This document shows, one piece after another, positions 22,369 to 29,817 of a stretch of 36,674 bases of DNA; position 1 is the first letter of the stretch, and the number at the start of each line of letters is the position of its first letter. Position numbers and translations under genes: made by a program. Below the pieces are notes generated by a model. The model saw nothing but the letters and a program-made list of their open reading frames with translations. It was not told where the DNA came from and did not search any database. The DNA lies in the NCBI GenBank assembly GCA_947167125.1, contig CAMVGT010000025.1, positions 1 through 36,674 on the forward strand, in the 5' to 3' direction. The DNA is from an uncultured Erysipelotrichaceae bacterium. GTDB taxonomy: Bacteria > Bacillota_I > Bacilli_A > Erysipelotrichales > Erysipelotrichaceae.

Positions 22369-23790
22369 TTAATCCTTAGAATCCCCTTCTTCTGTTTCAC
22401 TTCCGCTTTCTTCTTCCGGTTCTGTTTCCGCCTGCTTCACCGGTTTTTTATCCGGTCCTTCATCAGCTGTAAACACGCCCTTTTCATAGGTTGCCCAGGT
22501 GCCTTCTGAAGGCAGCCATACATTTTCATCGATTCTGTACCATGTATAGCCGCTGGCTTCCTTCGTTTCATAAACCGGATAGGAAGAATTCGGTACGGAA
22601 TTGCCGACAGCTTCATAATCCGGCGAAGGTCCGGTACGGAAGTTGAGGTCCGTCACATGAACGGTCAGTGTGCCCAGCGAATCGGCTTTTTCACTGCCGA
22701 ACAATGCAGTCCAGGTGACATTCTGGCCGCGTTCGACTGCCTGGGCGACATTGATGATGCCCCACTGCTTGCCGACTCTGACATATGCCTTGCCATCGAC
22801 GACATAGGAGATGTCATTGAATACATAGTCGGTGACTTCATCGCCTTCTTCATTCAGCAGCGCCCAGTAGCCGTATCTCTTGACCGGCGCGTATCCGCCG
22901 ACGAAATTCTTGGCATCATGATATGCCCAGCCGATCTGGGTGGCGCTTGCGGCATGGATGAGAATGGTTGTATCGGAATATTTCAGACGGTAGTATCCGT
23001 TGCAGTAGGAACCTTCCTGGTATTTGCCGAGCTCTTCGAGAACATTCGGGCCGATCGAACCGTCCTGATTGACAATCACATGCGATACCGGCTTGTACAT
23101 ACCGTCCACAACCGGCACAACCGCGCTCCTTGTCAGCCCGGTTCCGCTGTAAGGCGCAAAGCTGTATTTTCCGTTTGCCTTTCCTTCCTCATTGGTCTCC
23201 GGCGTCACCACACCGAGCTTTCCGTCGGAAATTGCCATAAACGGCATGACGGAAGTGTCATTGTACGGCGCGAAATTGTAATCCGCAAAAGCCACATCCT
23301 TGACAGCCGTAAAGTCCGGCGTCATGACCACTGCGCTTGAAATTGTCGAATTGCAGTAGCCGTAGGCATAGACCCAGTTTCCTTCCGCATTCTTCACCCG
23401 TGCCAGCGAGATGCCTCTTGCGAACGGGGTGGAATGGACATTGACTGCCGGGGCGTACAGCTCGTTTCCGCTGTAATCGTAAACCCCGTGCTTGCCGTCA
23501 ATTTCCACAACAATCGCATTGGTGTCATAGCCGGTGTTATACCATTCCTGCGGATAGCCGATTCTTTCTTCTTCGACGAGAACGGATCCGCCTTCATAAG
23601 CAATTTCACCGATGTCAAAGCCATCCATTGTCCTGACGGATGACACTTCAAGTTCGCCCGGTTTTTTCACCCAGGTTCCGGTGACTTCTTCAGTTTCTTC
23701 CGGTTCCGGCTCAACGGTCGGCTCCGGTTCTTTTTTACCGCAGCCGGCGATCAGGCTGAGCGCGAGTGCGGCAATCATGATCTTTTTCAT
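22369..23790 (-). CDS. Lipoprotein with WG repeats and a C-terminal SH3 domain
   Basis: 473 residues. A lipoprotein signal with lipobox LIAGC puts the lipidated cysteine at C17, followed by an acidic Pro/Glu tether. The middle holds WG-type beta repeats (KHGVYDYSGNELY, GKLGVVTPE, YGYWALLNEEGDEV, KQWGIINV), and residues about 365-425 form a bacterial SH3 domain (LNFRTGPSPDYEAVG...YTWYRIDENVWLPS). The tail is highly acidic. SH3 domains bind peptidoglycan and WG repeats usually mediate binding, so an envelope-sensing or scaffold role is likely; this is inference. ATG 23790 follows GAGGG by 8 bases. It lies 82 bases after the anti-sigma gene, has its own promoter, and may belong to the same regulon. 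Confidence 0.8.
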   Translation of the reverse strand: MKKIMIAALALSLIAGCGKKEPEPTVEPEPEETEEVTGTWVKKPGELEVSSVRTMDGFDIGEIAYEGGSVLVEEERIGYPQEWYNTGYDTNAIVVEIDGKHGVYDYSGNELYAPAVNVHSTPFARGISLARVKNAEGNWVYAYGYCNSTISSAVVMTPDFTAVKDVAFADYNFAPYNDTSVMPFMAISDGKLGVVTPETNEEGKANGKYSFAPYSGTGLTRSAVVPVVDGMYKPVSHVIVNQDGSIGPNVLEELGKYQEGSYCNGYYRLKYSDTTILIHAASATQIGWAYHDAKNFVGGYAPVKRYGYWALLNEEGDEVTDYVFNDISYVVDGKAYVRVGKQWGIINVAQAVERGQNVTWTALFGSEKADSLGTLTVHVTDLNFRTGPSPDYEAVGNSVPNSSYPVYETKEASGYTWYRIDENVWLPSEGTWATYEKGVFTADEGPDKKPVKQAETEPEEESGSETEEGDSKD

Positions 23791-23810
23791 AGACTTTCCC
23801 TCTTGATTCA

Positions 23811-23838
23811 ATTCTAGCAGAACTGAATCATCACGCAA
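23811..23838 (-). promoter_or_regulatory. Promoter of the WG/SH3 lipoprotein gene
   Basis: On the minus strand TTGCGT (23838-23833), 16-base spacer, TAGAAT (23816-23811). It lies in the 82-base gap after the anti-sigma gene, where no terminator is seen, so both read-through and independent transcription are possible. Confidence 0.5.
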
Positions 23839-23872
23839 GCATCCCCGGCCTCTCTTAAATTACGGATTGAAT

Positions 23873-24766
23873 TCAGAAATCTGTATTTTCCTCTGAAGCC
23901 CTGCGGCTTTCGATATAGCGGACGCCGAGATACAGCGTGAAGAAAAGGAATACGGCAATGAGCACAATCCATGTGAAATCCCGCATCAGGCTGAATGTAG
24001 TACTGCCAATTCCCCTTTCCACAATCAGATCTGCAGCTGTCCAGGAAAGCGGAGCCAGGAACAGATCGCGCACACGGCTTCCCCATGGTTTTCTGCGGAA
24101 GATAAACCACAATATACCGAGAAGAGCGGAAAGTCCCACGGAAACCAGCAGCCAGAAATTGAGTGCCAGACGCGGCAGCGTCCATCTGCCGTCCTCATAT
24201 TCCGTTTCGCCATACAGAAGCGTATCGCCGGAAACCCTTGCGTCAAAGGAACGGTAATTGTTCAGATACCAGATATTTCCTTTTTCCAGTGAAACTGAAT
24301 AGGAAGGATGGGTTTCAAAAAGCGAATCAAGAACCGTCGTCCAGCACTGAATATCAGTGCCGCCGTCCGGATCCCGGTCAACCTTGTAATGATGAACCCG
24401 CTCCGTAAACTGCACGGAAACAGTCTCTGTATCTTCATGGACCGAAGCGACCGCCTGCGAAGCATTCAGGAACTTTGGCGCGCTGAGCCAGGAGAACAGG
24501 CTCAGAAGAACCGTACATGCCAGGCTGATAAACAGCAGGATGGTCTCTCTTTTTTTCTTCTGAAACACTGCCGCAAACTTTGTCAGAGGAACAGGATCTT
24601 CAGATTCAGGCATATTGACTGAATCTTCCTGTTCTTCCTGGTACAGCTTCCGGCATTCTTCGCATGTTTCAAGATGTTCTTCAATAAACGCTGCAGTTTC
24701 CTTTGAAACAAGATGATCCCTGTATAACGGCATGAGATCCCGTACAGCACCGCATTCATTCTTCAT
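23873..24766 (-). CDS. Zinc-finger (ZAS/zf-HC2) anti-sigma factor
   Basis: 297 residues. N-terminal zinc anti-sigma domain with C5 and H31xxxC35xxC38, which clamps the cognate ECF sigma factor. Helix 1 spans 73-95, followed by an outside domain to about 198, then two more helices (202-224 and 264-283). The three-helix plan with a long extracytoplasmic loop is larger than the simplest single-pass ZAS proteins and suggests it senses envelope state. It overlaps the sigma gene by 11 bases. The release mechanism (proteolysis, redox or ligand) is not visible. Confidence 0.88.
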   Translation of the reverse strand: MKNECGAVRDLMPLYRDHLVSKETAAFIEEHLETCEECRKLYQEEQEDSVNMPESEDPVPLTKFAAVFQKKKRETILLFISLACTVLLSLFSWLSAPKFLNASQAVASVHEDTETVSVQFTERVHHYKVDRDPDGGTDIQCWTTVLDSLFETHPSYSVSLEKGNIWYLNNYRSFDARVSGDTLLYGETEYEDGRWTLPRLALNFWLLVSVGLSALLGILWFIFRRKPWGSRVRDLFLAPLSWTAADLIVERGIGSTTFSLMRDFTWIVLIAVFLFFTLYLGVRYIESRRASEENTDF

Positions 24767-25253
24767 AATCTTTCAGCTCCTTCTTCAGCATCTGCTTTGC
24801 CCGGTGGCAGATCACACAGGCCCAGTTGGCGGTTTTGCCGAACTGCTTTCCGATCTCCTCAAAACTCAGATCCAGGAAATAGCGCAGCCGCAGCACACGC
24901 CTGTAAGGCTCACTCAGCCTGCTGACTGCCTGATCAACCGCGATCCTTTTCTCCGCTGCCAGAACTGTTTCCTCCGGCGAAGGCGAAGGATCCTGGATCC
25001 GGATCATGCCGGTGTCGGAAAGATCATCGAAATGCTTTTCTTTCCGCAGCCGGTCATAAAACAGATTTCTTGCGATTGAGCACAGCCAGACCCGCACAGA
25101 TGTTTCTTCTTTCAGGGTGTTCATGGAATTCATCGCCTTGAAAAAACATTCCGCCGTGATTTCTTCCGCCAAAGACGCGTCATGGGTGAGCTTAAGCAGA
25201 TAGCGGTAGACGTCTGTGAAATATTTGCGGTAGATATCTTCAATTCCTTCCAT
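24756..25253 (-). CDS. ECF-type RNA polymerase sigma factor
   Basis: 165 residues: region 2 at about 8-78 (YRKYFTDVYRYLLKLTHDASLAEEITAECFFKA...VWLCSIARNLFYDRLR) and region 4 at about 105-160 with the helix-turn-helix DLSFEEIGKQFGKTANWACVICHRAKQML. It lacks regions 1 and 3, as ECF factors do. It is held by the overlapping zinc anti-sigma. ATG 25253 follows AGGAGA by 6 bases; the ATG at 25268 lacks a ribosome site. A TGTAAG-N16-CGTC motif just upstream suggests that it activates its own promoter. Confidence 0.92.
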   Translation of the reverse strand: MEGIEDIYRKYFTDVYRYLLKLTHDASLAEEITAECFFKAMNSMNTLKEETSVRVWLCSIARNLFYDRLRKEKHFDDLSDTGMIRIQDPSPSPEETVLAAEKRIAVDQAVSRLSEPYRRVLRLRYFLDLSFEEIGKQFGKTANWACVICHRAKQMLKKELKDYEE

Positions 25254-25274
25254 GATTTCTCCTGTCATTTATAA

Positions 25275-25300
25275 GACGCATCCATCACAGTAATCTTACA
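25275..25300 (-). promoter_or_regulatory. ECF-like promoter of the sigma factor gene
   Basis: On the minus strand TGTAAG (25300-25295), 16-base spacer, CGTC (25278-25275). ECF promoters of the sigX/sigM/sigW group in Bacillus look like TGAAAC or TGTAAC, 16-17 bases, CGTA/CGTC. Only one base departs from that pattern. A TTATAA just downstream is the alternative housekeeping -10. Confidence 0.5.
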
Positions 25301-25308
25301 GAATTCTT

Positions 25309-25346
25309 TGAAAAAAAGAAAAAGGCACAGCACAATGTGCTGTACC
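25309..25346 (-). terminator. Terminator between the small membrane protein and the sigma gene
   Basis: Minus-strand stem of about 10 bp around ACAGCAC-ATT-GTGCTGT (25346-25324), followed by TTTTTCTTTTTTT. It lies 17 bases after the stop of the 137-residue membrane protein. Confidence 0.85.
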
Positions 25347-25363
25347 CTGATGAATCTTCAGAC

Positions 25364-25777
25364 TTATCCCTTTCCGGCCTGTCTTTTCTTTTCTTCAGCG
25401 TAAATCTTCGCGTTCTCCTTGCGGATGCGTTCTTCTTCACGCTTCTTTTCTTCCTGCTGATCTTTCAGAGCCTGTTTCTGTTCCGCGGCTCTTCCGATTT
25501 CATCTGCCTTCTCCTGGGTCATCGCAAACGGGTCCACAACGCTCAGGAATGAGACAACATAGCCGGCAAGCATAAACAGAGCACCCTGTGTGGTGTTGAG
25601 AAGAGCTGCCAGGACAACCGTCGCAATGATTGCCGCGGCAAGCAGTCCGACGCTTACCAGTTCACCGGAATCATGGGATTCCTTATAGTTTTTCAGCTTT
25701 GACGAAATCACCGTGAAAGCATAGATGCCTGCCATCCAGGCGGCTACAGCGAAGAAAATATTGATAAATACCTGCAT
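25364..25777 (-). CDS. Small membrane protein with a charged C-terminal helix, unknown function
   Basis: 137 residues, not recognised. Three hydrophobic segments at about 4-24, 43-60 and 64-82 are followed from residue 88 by a long, strongly charged helix (EKADEIGRAAEQKQALKDQQEEKKREEERIRKENAKIYAEEKKRQ) that is probably a cytoplasmic coiled coil. AAAGGAG lies 7 bases before ATG 25777. An extended -10 (TGC-TATAAT, minus 25809-25804) lies just upstream, so it has its own promoter, with the HAD gene ending 44 bases upstream. Helix-tailed membrane proteins can anchor cytoplasmic complexes, but nothing here says which. Confidence 0.75.
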   Translation of the reverse strand: MQVFINIFFAVAAWMAGIYAFTVISSKLKNYKESHDSGELVSVGLLAAAIIATVVLAALLNTTQGALFMLAGYVVSFLSVVDPFAMTQEKADEIGRAAEQKQALKDQQEEKKREEERIRKENAKIYAEEKKRQAGKG

Positions 25778-25803
25778 GAGATACTCCTTTGAAAAGCAAA
25801 TTG

Positions 25804-25812
25804 ATTATAGCA
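25804..25812 (-). promoter_or_regulatory. Extended -10 promoter of the small membrane protein
   Basis: Minus-strand TGC-TATAAT (TATAAT at 25809-25804), with CTTGAT 16 bases upstream as a possible -35. It overlaps the end of the intergenic gap before the HAD gene. Confidence 0.45.
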
Positions 25813-25821
25813 TGGAAATAT

Positions 25822-26619
25822 TCAAATCAAGCCAAAATGCACACAGGCCTGATAAATCCCGTCATTTTCACATTCCGCCGTCACATAATCCGCGCTTGCC
25901 TTCACCCTGTCATCCGCATTTCCCATTGCGACGCCGATGGCAGCGGCACGGATCATGGAAATGTCATTTCCGCCGTCTCCGAACGCTATGAATTCATCAT
26001 CCTGAAGGCCGAAATGTTCAAGGGTTCTGCGGATTCCTTCCGCTTTTCCGCCTCCTGCAGGAATCATATCCGCAAAATGCGGCGCCCATCTGGCCGATTC
26101 CATGCCCGGGGCATGGAGAAGAAATTCCGCATCGCGGCTTTCTTCAATATACGGACAGATCTGATAGGTTTCATGTTCAAATGCGCGCACCGGATCTTCA
26201 ACCGGGGGCATTTCATCTTCTTTTCCCAATGAAGAAAGATACTGATACATGCCCGGATTGAAGGCAATATCATAGGAACCGCCGATTTCATAGAACTGAC
26301 ACGGGAAATCGGCTTCCTTCTTCAGCCAGGGAATCAGGACATCCAGGGTTTCCTTTTTCACCGGCAGCTTATGGAACGGAACGCCGTTTTCATCGACGCA
26401 GTACTGTCCGTTCATCAGAATCATGCCGTCCCAGGGAAAAGAACTGAGGTCTTTGGTAAGCAGCGGAATCTGCACCGGAGGCCGGCCGGTTGAAATAAAC
26501 AGCCGGATTCCCTTTTCCTTCATTGCATATAATGCTTTTCTGCATGATGCCGGCATTTCCCTGGTCTTCATGGACACAAGGGTGCCGTCGATGTCAAAGA
26601 ACGCCGCTCTGATCGTCAT
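25822..26619 (-). CDS. Cof-type HAD-IIB phosphatase
   Basis: 265 residues. HAD motif I FDIDGTL with nucleophile D9 and D11; motif II STGRP; motif IV GDGGNDISM with the metal-binding acids; and a C2 cap between motifs II and III, as in Cof/YbiV phosphatases. These dephosphorylate sugar phosphates, FMN or similar small phosphates; the substrate is not given by the sequence. ATG 26619 follows GAGAGGA. The first 26 bases overlap the end of the H1-like gene, so the two are co-transcribed. A close paralogue is at 29818-30594; both share NGQYC and SARW landmarks. Confidence 0.9.
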   Translation of the reverse strand: MTIRAAFFDIDGTLVSMKTREMPASCRKALYAMKEKGIRLFISTGRPPVQIPLLTKDLSSFPWDGMILMNGQYCVDENGVPFHKLPVKKETLDVLIPWLKKEADFPCQFYEIGGSYDIAFNPGMYQYLSSLGKEDEMPPVEDPVRAFEHETYQICPYIEESRDAEFLLHAPGMESARWAPHFADMIPAGGGKAEGIRRTLEHFGLQDDEFIAFGDGGNDISMIRAAAIGVAMGNADDRVKASADYVTAECENDGIYQACVHFGLI

Positions 26620-26929
26620 TGATCATCCTCTCAATTCCATCCAGCTTCGTGACACCGCCTGCAACCTTTTCGATAATCAGGGCAACAATCTGCTTCTGCA
26701 GTGTGCCGAGCTTGCGGTAGTTGGTGATCAGCTTTTTTTCAGCAGCTGTCAGGCGGATCGTTGAAGAGGAGGATGTTTTCTTTTTTGCGGCAGTTGAAGA
26801 AGCCGGCTTCTTTTTGGAGGAAGTACCGGTTTTCCTCTTCGATGAGGTAGAAGCAGGTTTCTTTGATGATGATGTTTTCCTGGAAGAAGATGAAGTCTTC
26901 GCAGACGCTCTTGTAATTTCTTCTGTCAT
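26594..26929 (-). CDS. Histone-H1-like Lys/Ser/Thr-rich basic protein
   Basis: 111 residues. Residues 1-58 are a low-complexity tail of Lys, Ser, Thr and Ala with repeated SSK/SSKKKPAS blocks, like the C-terminal tail of histone H1 and bacterial H1-like proteins. Residues 59-111 (LTAAEKKLITNYRKLGTLQKQIVALIIEKVAGG...) look like two or three amphipathic helices. A DNA- or RNA-binding, nucleoid-compacting role is likely but unproven; binding to an acidic partner is an alternative. AGGAGG lies 8 bases before ATG 26929. A hairpin with a U-tract sits directly upstream. It overlaps the downstream HAD gene. Confidence 0.75.
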   Translation of the reverse strand: MTEEITRASAKTSSSSRKTSSSKKPASTSSKRKTGTSSKKKPASSTAAKKKTSSSSTIRLTAAEKKLITNYRKLGTLQKQIVALIIEKVAGGVTKLDGIERMINDDQSGVL

Positions 26930-26943
26930 AGCATTTTCCTCCT

Positions 26944-26973
26944 TAAAAACAGCCGTTTATCAAAAAGCGGCTG
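26944..26973 (-). terminator. Terminator between the sepF pair and the H1-like gene
   Basis: Minus-strand stem CAGCCG/CGGCTG (26973-26968 and 26955-26950) with a 12-base loop, then TTTTT (26949-26945) running into the AGGAGG ribosome site of the H1-like gene. No separate promoter fits after it, so the H1-like gene may be expressed by partial read-through. Confidence 0.65.
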
Positions 26974-26988
26974 CTGTATGTTCATGTT

Positions 26989-27483
26989 TCAGAATCCGAA
27001 ATAGAGAATCGGGAATACCAGCATGATAATCAATGTCTGCTGGGAAATACCCTCTTCCGCTTCCACGGTATAGGACGGTTCGTATTTCACATCCCCGTCA
27101 TAAACCGCATCTGCTCCGCCGGCAACGCCGATCGAACCGATTCTGTTCCCCTTCTGCGTGAAAGTGAAGCTCTTGGGGTCTACGCGGACCGCATCAAAAG
27201 TTTCATCCTTGAAATCCACTGTATATGTTTCGTCCCTGTTCCATTTGATTTCGGCAAACGGAATTTCAATTCCGTCATAGAAGACGCCGCGCTTGGTGAC
27301 ACCCGGAATCAATGTCTGTTCCGCGTCATAATCACTCCGCAGACGGATATTTGCCGTTTCAATTGTGACCGGTGCGGAAGCATCCCTTGTCATCACGGTG
27401 TGCAGGAACATTTCACCGTTTTCAAAGGCTGCACATTCAAGCACGCCGGCTCTTGAACTTCTGTAAATGCGATAGGTTTTCAT
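26989..27483 (-). CDS. Unknown protein with a C-terminal hydrophobic tail, downstream of sepF
   Basis: 164 residues, no family recognised with confidence. The body is beta-rich with alternating strands (MKTYRIYRSSRAGVLECAAF, VTIETANIRLRSDYDAE, YTVDFKDETFDAVRVDPKSFTF), reminiscent of a Tubby/LURP-like beta barrel, but that is a guess. The last 17 residues (QQTLIIMLVFPILYFGF) form a short hydrophobic tail that could insert in the membrane. AGGAGC lies 5 bases before ATG 27483. It starts 17 bases after the sepF stop and ends at a terminator, so it is the second gene of a sepF operon. Confidence 0.7.
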   Translation of the reverse strand: MKTYRIYRSSRAGVLECAAFENGEMFLHTVMTRDASAPVTIETANIRLRSDYDAEQTLIPGVTKRGVFYDGIEIPFAEIKWNRDETYTVDFKDETFDAVRVDPKSFTFTQKGNRIGSIGVAGGADAVYDGDVKYEPSYTVEAEEGISQQTLIIMLVFPILYFGF

Positions 27484-27500
27484 ATGTGCTCCTGATGGGC

Positions 27501-27857
27501 TCAGTCAGCGCTCATTGTAATTCTGCCGGTGACTCTGATGCTCGAAGGCGAGCAGAGAATCAGATTGTGGCCGACCTTTTCAATTCTGCCATCCAGCGCG
27601 TAGACAACGCCGGTCAGGAAATCGATCATTCTCTGGGCATAATCCTTTGACAGCTTATGCAGGTTGACAGTCACGACATTTCCTTTTTTGATGGATTCCG
27701 CGATTGCGGTGGCTTCTTCAAACGATTTGGGTTCATAGAGGCCGATTGTCGCAGCGGATGCAGTCTCTGGCTGCTGTTTCGGCGCTGGCGCAGTGCGTAC
27801 TTCTTCGTATTCTTCTGTATCTTCGTCGGTACCTGTTAAAATATCTTTCCAAGCCAT
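27501..27857 (-). CDS. sepF: Cell division protein SepF
   Basis: 118 residues. An N-terminal amphipathic membrane-binding helix (MAWKDILTG), an acidic/Pro-rich linker, and the SepF core from about residue 38 (IGLYEPKSFEEATAIAESIKKGNVVTVNLHKLSKDYAQRMIDFLTGVVYALDGRIEKVGHNLILCSP). SepF tethers and shapes FtsZ filaments at the septum. I choose ATG 27857, 8 bases from AAAGGA; the ATG at 27866 is only one base from it. Unlike in many Bacillota there is no ylmD/E/G/H or divIVA beside it; its partner here is an unknown tail-anchored-looking protein. Confidence 0.93.
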   Translation of the reverse strand: MAWKDILTGTDEDTEEYEEVRTAPAPKQQPETASAATIGLYEPKSFEEATAIAESIKKGNVVTVNLHKLSKDYAQRMIDFLTGVVYALDGRIEKVGHNLILCSPSSIRVTGRITMSAD

Positions 27858-27895
27858 ACGTTTCATCCTTTCCCTTGCGTTTTCGTTCTTTTTTA

Positions 27896-27951
27896 ATTAT
27901 ACAACAAGTTCATTTGATTTTCTCTTAACCCGGTGCGAAAAAACGCACCGG
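27896..27951 (-). promoter_or_regulatory. sepF promoter region with an upstream 8-bp hairpin
   Basis: Minus-strand TATAAT at 27901-27896, 39 bases before ATG 27857. Upstream, CCGGTGCG (27930-27937) and CGCACCGG (27944-27951) form a perfect stem with an A/T-only 6-base loop. No good -35 is seen. The hairpin lacks a T-tract on the minus strand and could be an operator. Confidence 0.4.
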
Positions 27952-27965
27952 TGTGTCCATGCATG

Positions 27966-27996
27966 AAAAAAGAGCCCGCATCTGACCGCGGGCTCT
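27966..27996 (-). terminator. Terminator of the HAD gene upstream of sepF
   Basis: A 9-bp stem AGAGCCCGC (27971-27979) / GCGGGCTCT (27988-27996); on the minus strand it is followed by TTTTTT. It lies 18 bases past the HAD stop. Confidence 0.85.
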
Positions 27997-28014
27997 GATC
28001 CGTACAATCTGAAA

Positions 28015-28728
28015 TTACCGTGCCAGTTCGTAAGCCAGCCAGTACGGCTCTCCCTGCAGAAGACTGATAATCTGCTGCATGCTGGCAGTCATGAAGTCCG
28101 GTCCTGCCTCGACAAAGACAGGCGTATCGGAGAATTCCGTCAGGAACGCGATGGTATAGGCGCCTGCTTCTCTTGCGGTTTTGATGTTTTCAGGGTTATC
28201 GGAAATGTAGATGCAATGATCGCATCCGAGCGCTCTTGTCACTTCAATGACATCAGCCGGTTCGAGTTCAACGGTTCTGTTGGTGTCATTGCCGCGGACA
28301 TGATTGAAATAGTCATACATGTCGGAGCTCTTGAGATAAAGAACGAGCTGGGACTGCGAACGGTCGGAAAGAACGGCGGTCTGATAGCCGCTCTCGTTGA
28401 GCCATGTCAGGAATTTTCTTGCGCCGTGCATCGGCTGGATCAGGTCATTCAGATGCTGTTCCTGATAGTCCAGCAGTTCCTGGACGCATTTTGCGGTGGA
28501 GCGGCGCGGGAAGTACTTCTTCATCATAACTTCCGGTACTGCGGTCAGCGCTTCGCTCATGACGGATGCGGTGAATTCATTCCCCTTTTTGTAGCGGTCA
28601 AAAATTTCTCTGTAGGATGCGATGATAGCGGTGTCGGTATCCATAAGAGTGCCGTCGAAGTCGAGCAGAACAGCGGGCTTGGGGGCTTCCTGTTCCATCT
28701 TTTTGAACTGTTTGTCCTTTTTATTCAT
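28015..28728 (-). CDS. HAD-IA family hydrolase (phosphoglycolate-phosphatase-like)
   Basis: 237 residues. Motif I LLDFDGTL with D23 and D25; motif II LSDRS; motif IV YISDNPENIKTA in place of the more usual GD..D. An alpha-helical C1 cap lies between motifs I and II. It is probably a small-molecule phosphatase; the SDNPEN variant keeps one acid, so metal binding should persist. AAGGGGA precedes ATG 28728. A TTACAT-CTA-ATGTAA inverted repeat (28752-28766) lies in its upstream region. It is monocistronic, with a strong terminator. Confidence 0.88.
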   Translation of the reverse strand: MNKKDKQFKKMEQEAPKPAVLLDFDGTLMDTDTAIIASYREIFDRYKKGNEFTASVMSEALTAVPEVMMKKYFPRRSTAKCVQELLDYQEQHLNDLIQPMHGARKFLTWLNESGYQTAVLSDRSQSQLVLYLKSSDMYDYFNHVRGNDTNRTVELEPADVIEVTRALGCDHCIYISDNPENIKTAREAGAYTIAFLTEFSDTPVFVEAGPDFMTASMQQIISLLQGEPYWLAYELAR

Positions 28729-28751
28729 ATTATTTCCCCTTGGGTATATCT

Positions 28752-28766
28752 TTACATCTAATGTAA
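28752..28766. repeat. Short inverted repeat upstream of the HAD gene
   Basis: TTACAT-CTA-ATGTAA, perfect 6-base arms, overlapping a possible minus-strand -10 (TACATT). It is a possible repressor site, but short enough to be chance. Confidence 0.3.
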
Positions 28767-28798
28767 CACACTTTTCGCGTGCTTAAACACCATGCTTT

Positions 28799-28828
28799 AA
28801 AAAAAAGAAGAATGAATGAACATTCTTC
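28799..28828 (-). terminator. Terminator of the lipid kinase gene
   Basis: An 8-bp stem GAAGAATG (28807-28814) / CATTCTTC (28821-28828), loop of 6, then eight Ts on the minus strand. It begins directly at the kinase stop codon. Confidence 0.85.
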
Positions 28829-29734
28829 TCACTCTGTAAAAATCCGGATTTTTTTCGGCACGACATTGATGATCGCGGTACGGATATCCTTTCCGTCTTC
28901 GCCATCCAGTGTCCATGGGGTATCCTCATCGAAATACATTTCCAGATGCTTCACTTCATAGCGGCTGACAAATTTGTCATCACCGGAAACGCCGAACAGC
29001 TCACTGCCCAGTTCCGCCGCGTCCAGCACATCGCCGGGATGTTTCAGCATCGTCAGTTCCAGCAGACCGTCATCGATTTTGGAATTGCCGATTAACGGTG
29101 AAGTCATGCCGGCAACCGATGTGGAATTGGAAATAAAGCCGGCAATGTAGTCGCCTTCCCTTTCAATGCCGTCATAAACGAAGCGGCAGTGGCGGACATA
29201 GTTGATATCCTCCGGGAAAGCCGCAAGCATATTGAGTACATATGCCCCGTACCCAAGCGTGTTTTTCAGATCGCGCGGGGTTGTATAGCTGACTTTGGTG
29301 AAAGCGCCGAAGCAGGCGACATAATTGAAATATTCATCATTGAATGATCCGATGTCATAGGCGGTTGTATGCCCGCGCAGAATAAAGCGGCATACGTCTT
29401 TCACTGAAATCCTGTCGCGCTTGTAAACCGTTTTGGCAAAGTCATTGGCACTGCCGAACGGCATATAGCCGAGCGGAAGATCGATATTCTCCTCCGCAAG
29501 AACATTGATGACATGGTTCAGTGTCCCGTCCCCGCCGCAGCATACCACAGCTTCAAAATCCTGCCATCTTTCTCTGATGATGGCTTCAGAAGTCAATCCG
29601 CGGGCAGGCACAATCGGATAGACAGTCACTTCGCAGCCGTTTTCGCTCAGGATCTTTACAATGTCAAACATACTTCTGGTAATATTCCCTGTACCGGCTG
29701 ACTGATTGCATAAAAGAAGGATTTTTCTCTTCAT
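28829..29734 (-). CDS. Diacylglycerol/lipid kinase (YegS/DagK family)
   Basis: 301 residues. The nucleotide-binding GGDGTLN is at 67-73, and the lipid-kinase motif PFGSANDFA at 92-100 replaces the NAD-kinase equivalent. The C-terminal beta-sandwich carries DGLLEL and TLDGEDG. It phosphorylates diacylglycerol or a related membrane lipid, feeding phosphatidic acid back to phospholipid synthesis; soluble, membrane-associated. AAAGGAG lies 10 bases before ATG 29734. It is 83 bases downstream of the Cof-type HAD gene with no clear terminator between, so it may be its operon partner. Confidence 0.9.
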   Translation of the reverse strand: MKRKILLLCNQSAGTGNITRSMFDIVKILSENGCEVTVYPIVPARGLTSEAIIRERWQDFEAVVCCGGDGTLNHVINVLAEENIDLPLGYMPFGSANDFAKTVYKRDRISVKDVCRFILRGHTTAYDIGSFNDEYFNYVACFGAFTKVSYTTPRDLKNTLGYGAYVLNMLAAFPEDINYVRHCRFVYDGIEREGDYIAGFISNSTSVAGMTSPLIGNSKIDDGLLELTMLKHPGDVLDAAELGSELFGVSGDDKFVSRYEVKHLEMYFDEDTPWTLDGEDGKDIRTAIINVVPKKIRIFTE

Positions 29735-29817
29735 CCCACAGACTCCTTTCTTTTTCGAAACATGTATCTATGATAAACCGCTTTCACATTTTAGAAAAGA
29801 AAGGTTATCTGAAGGTG

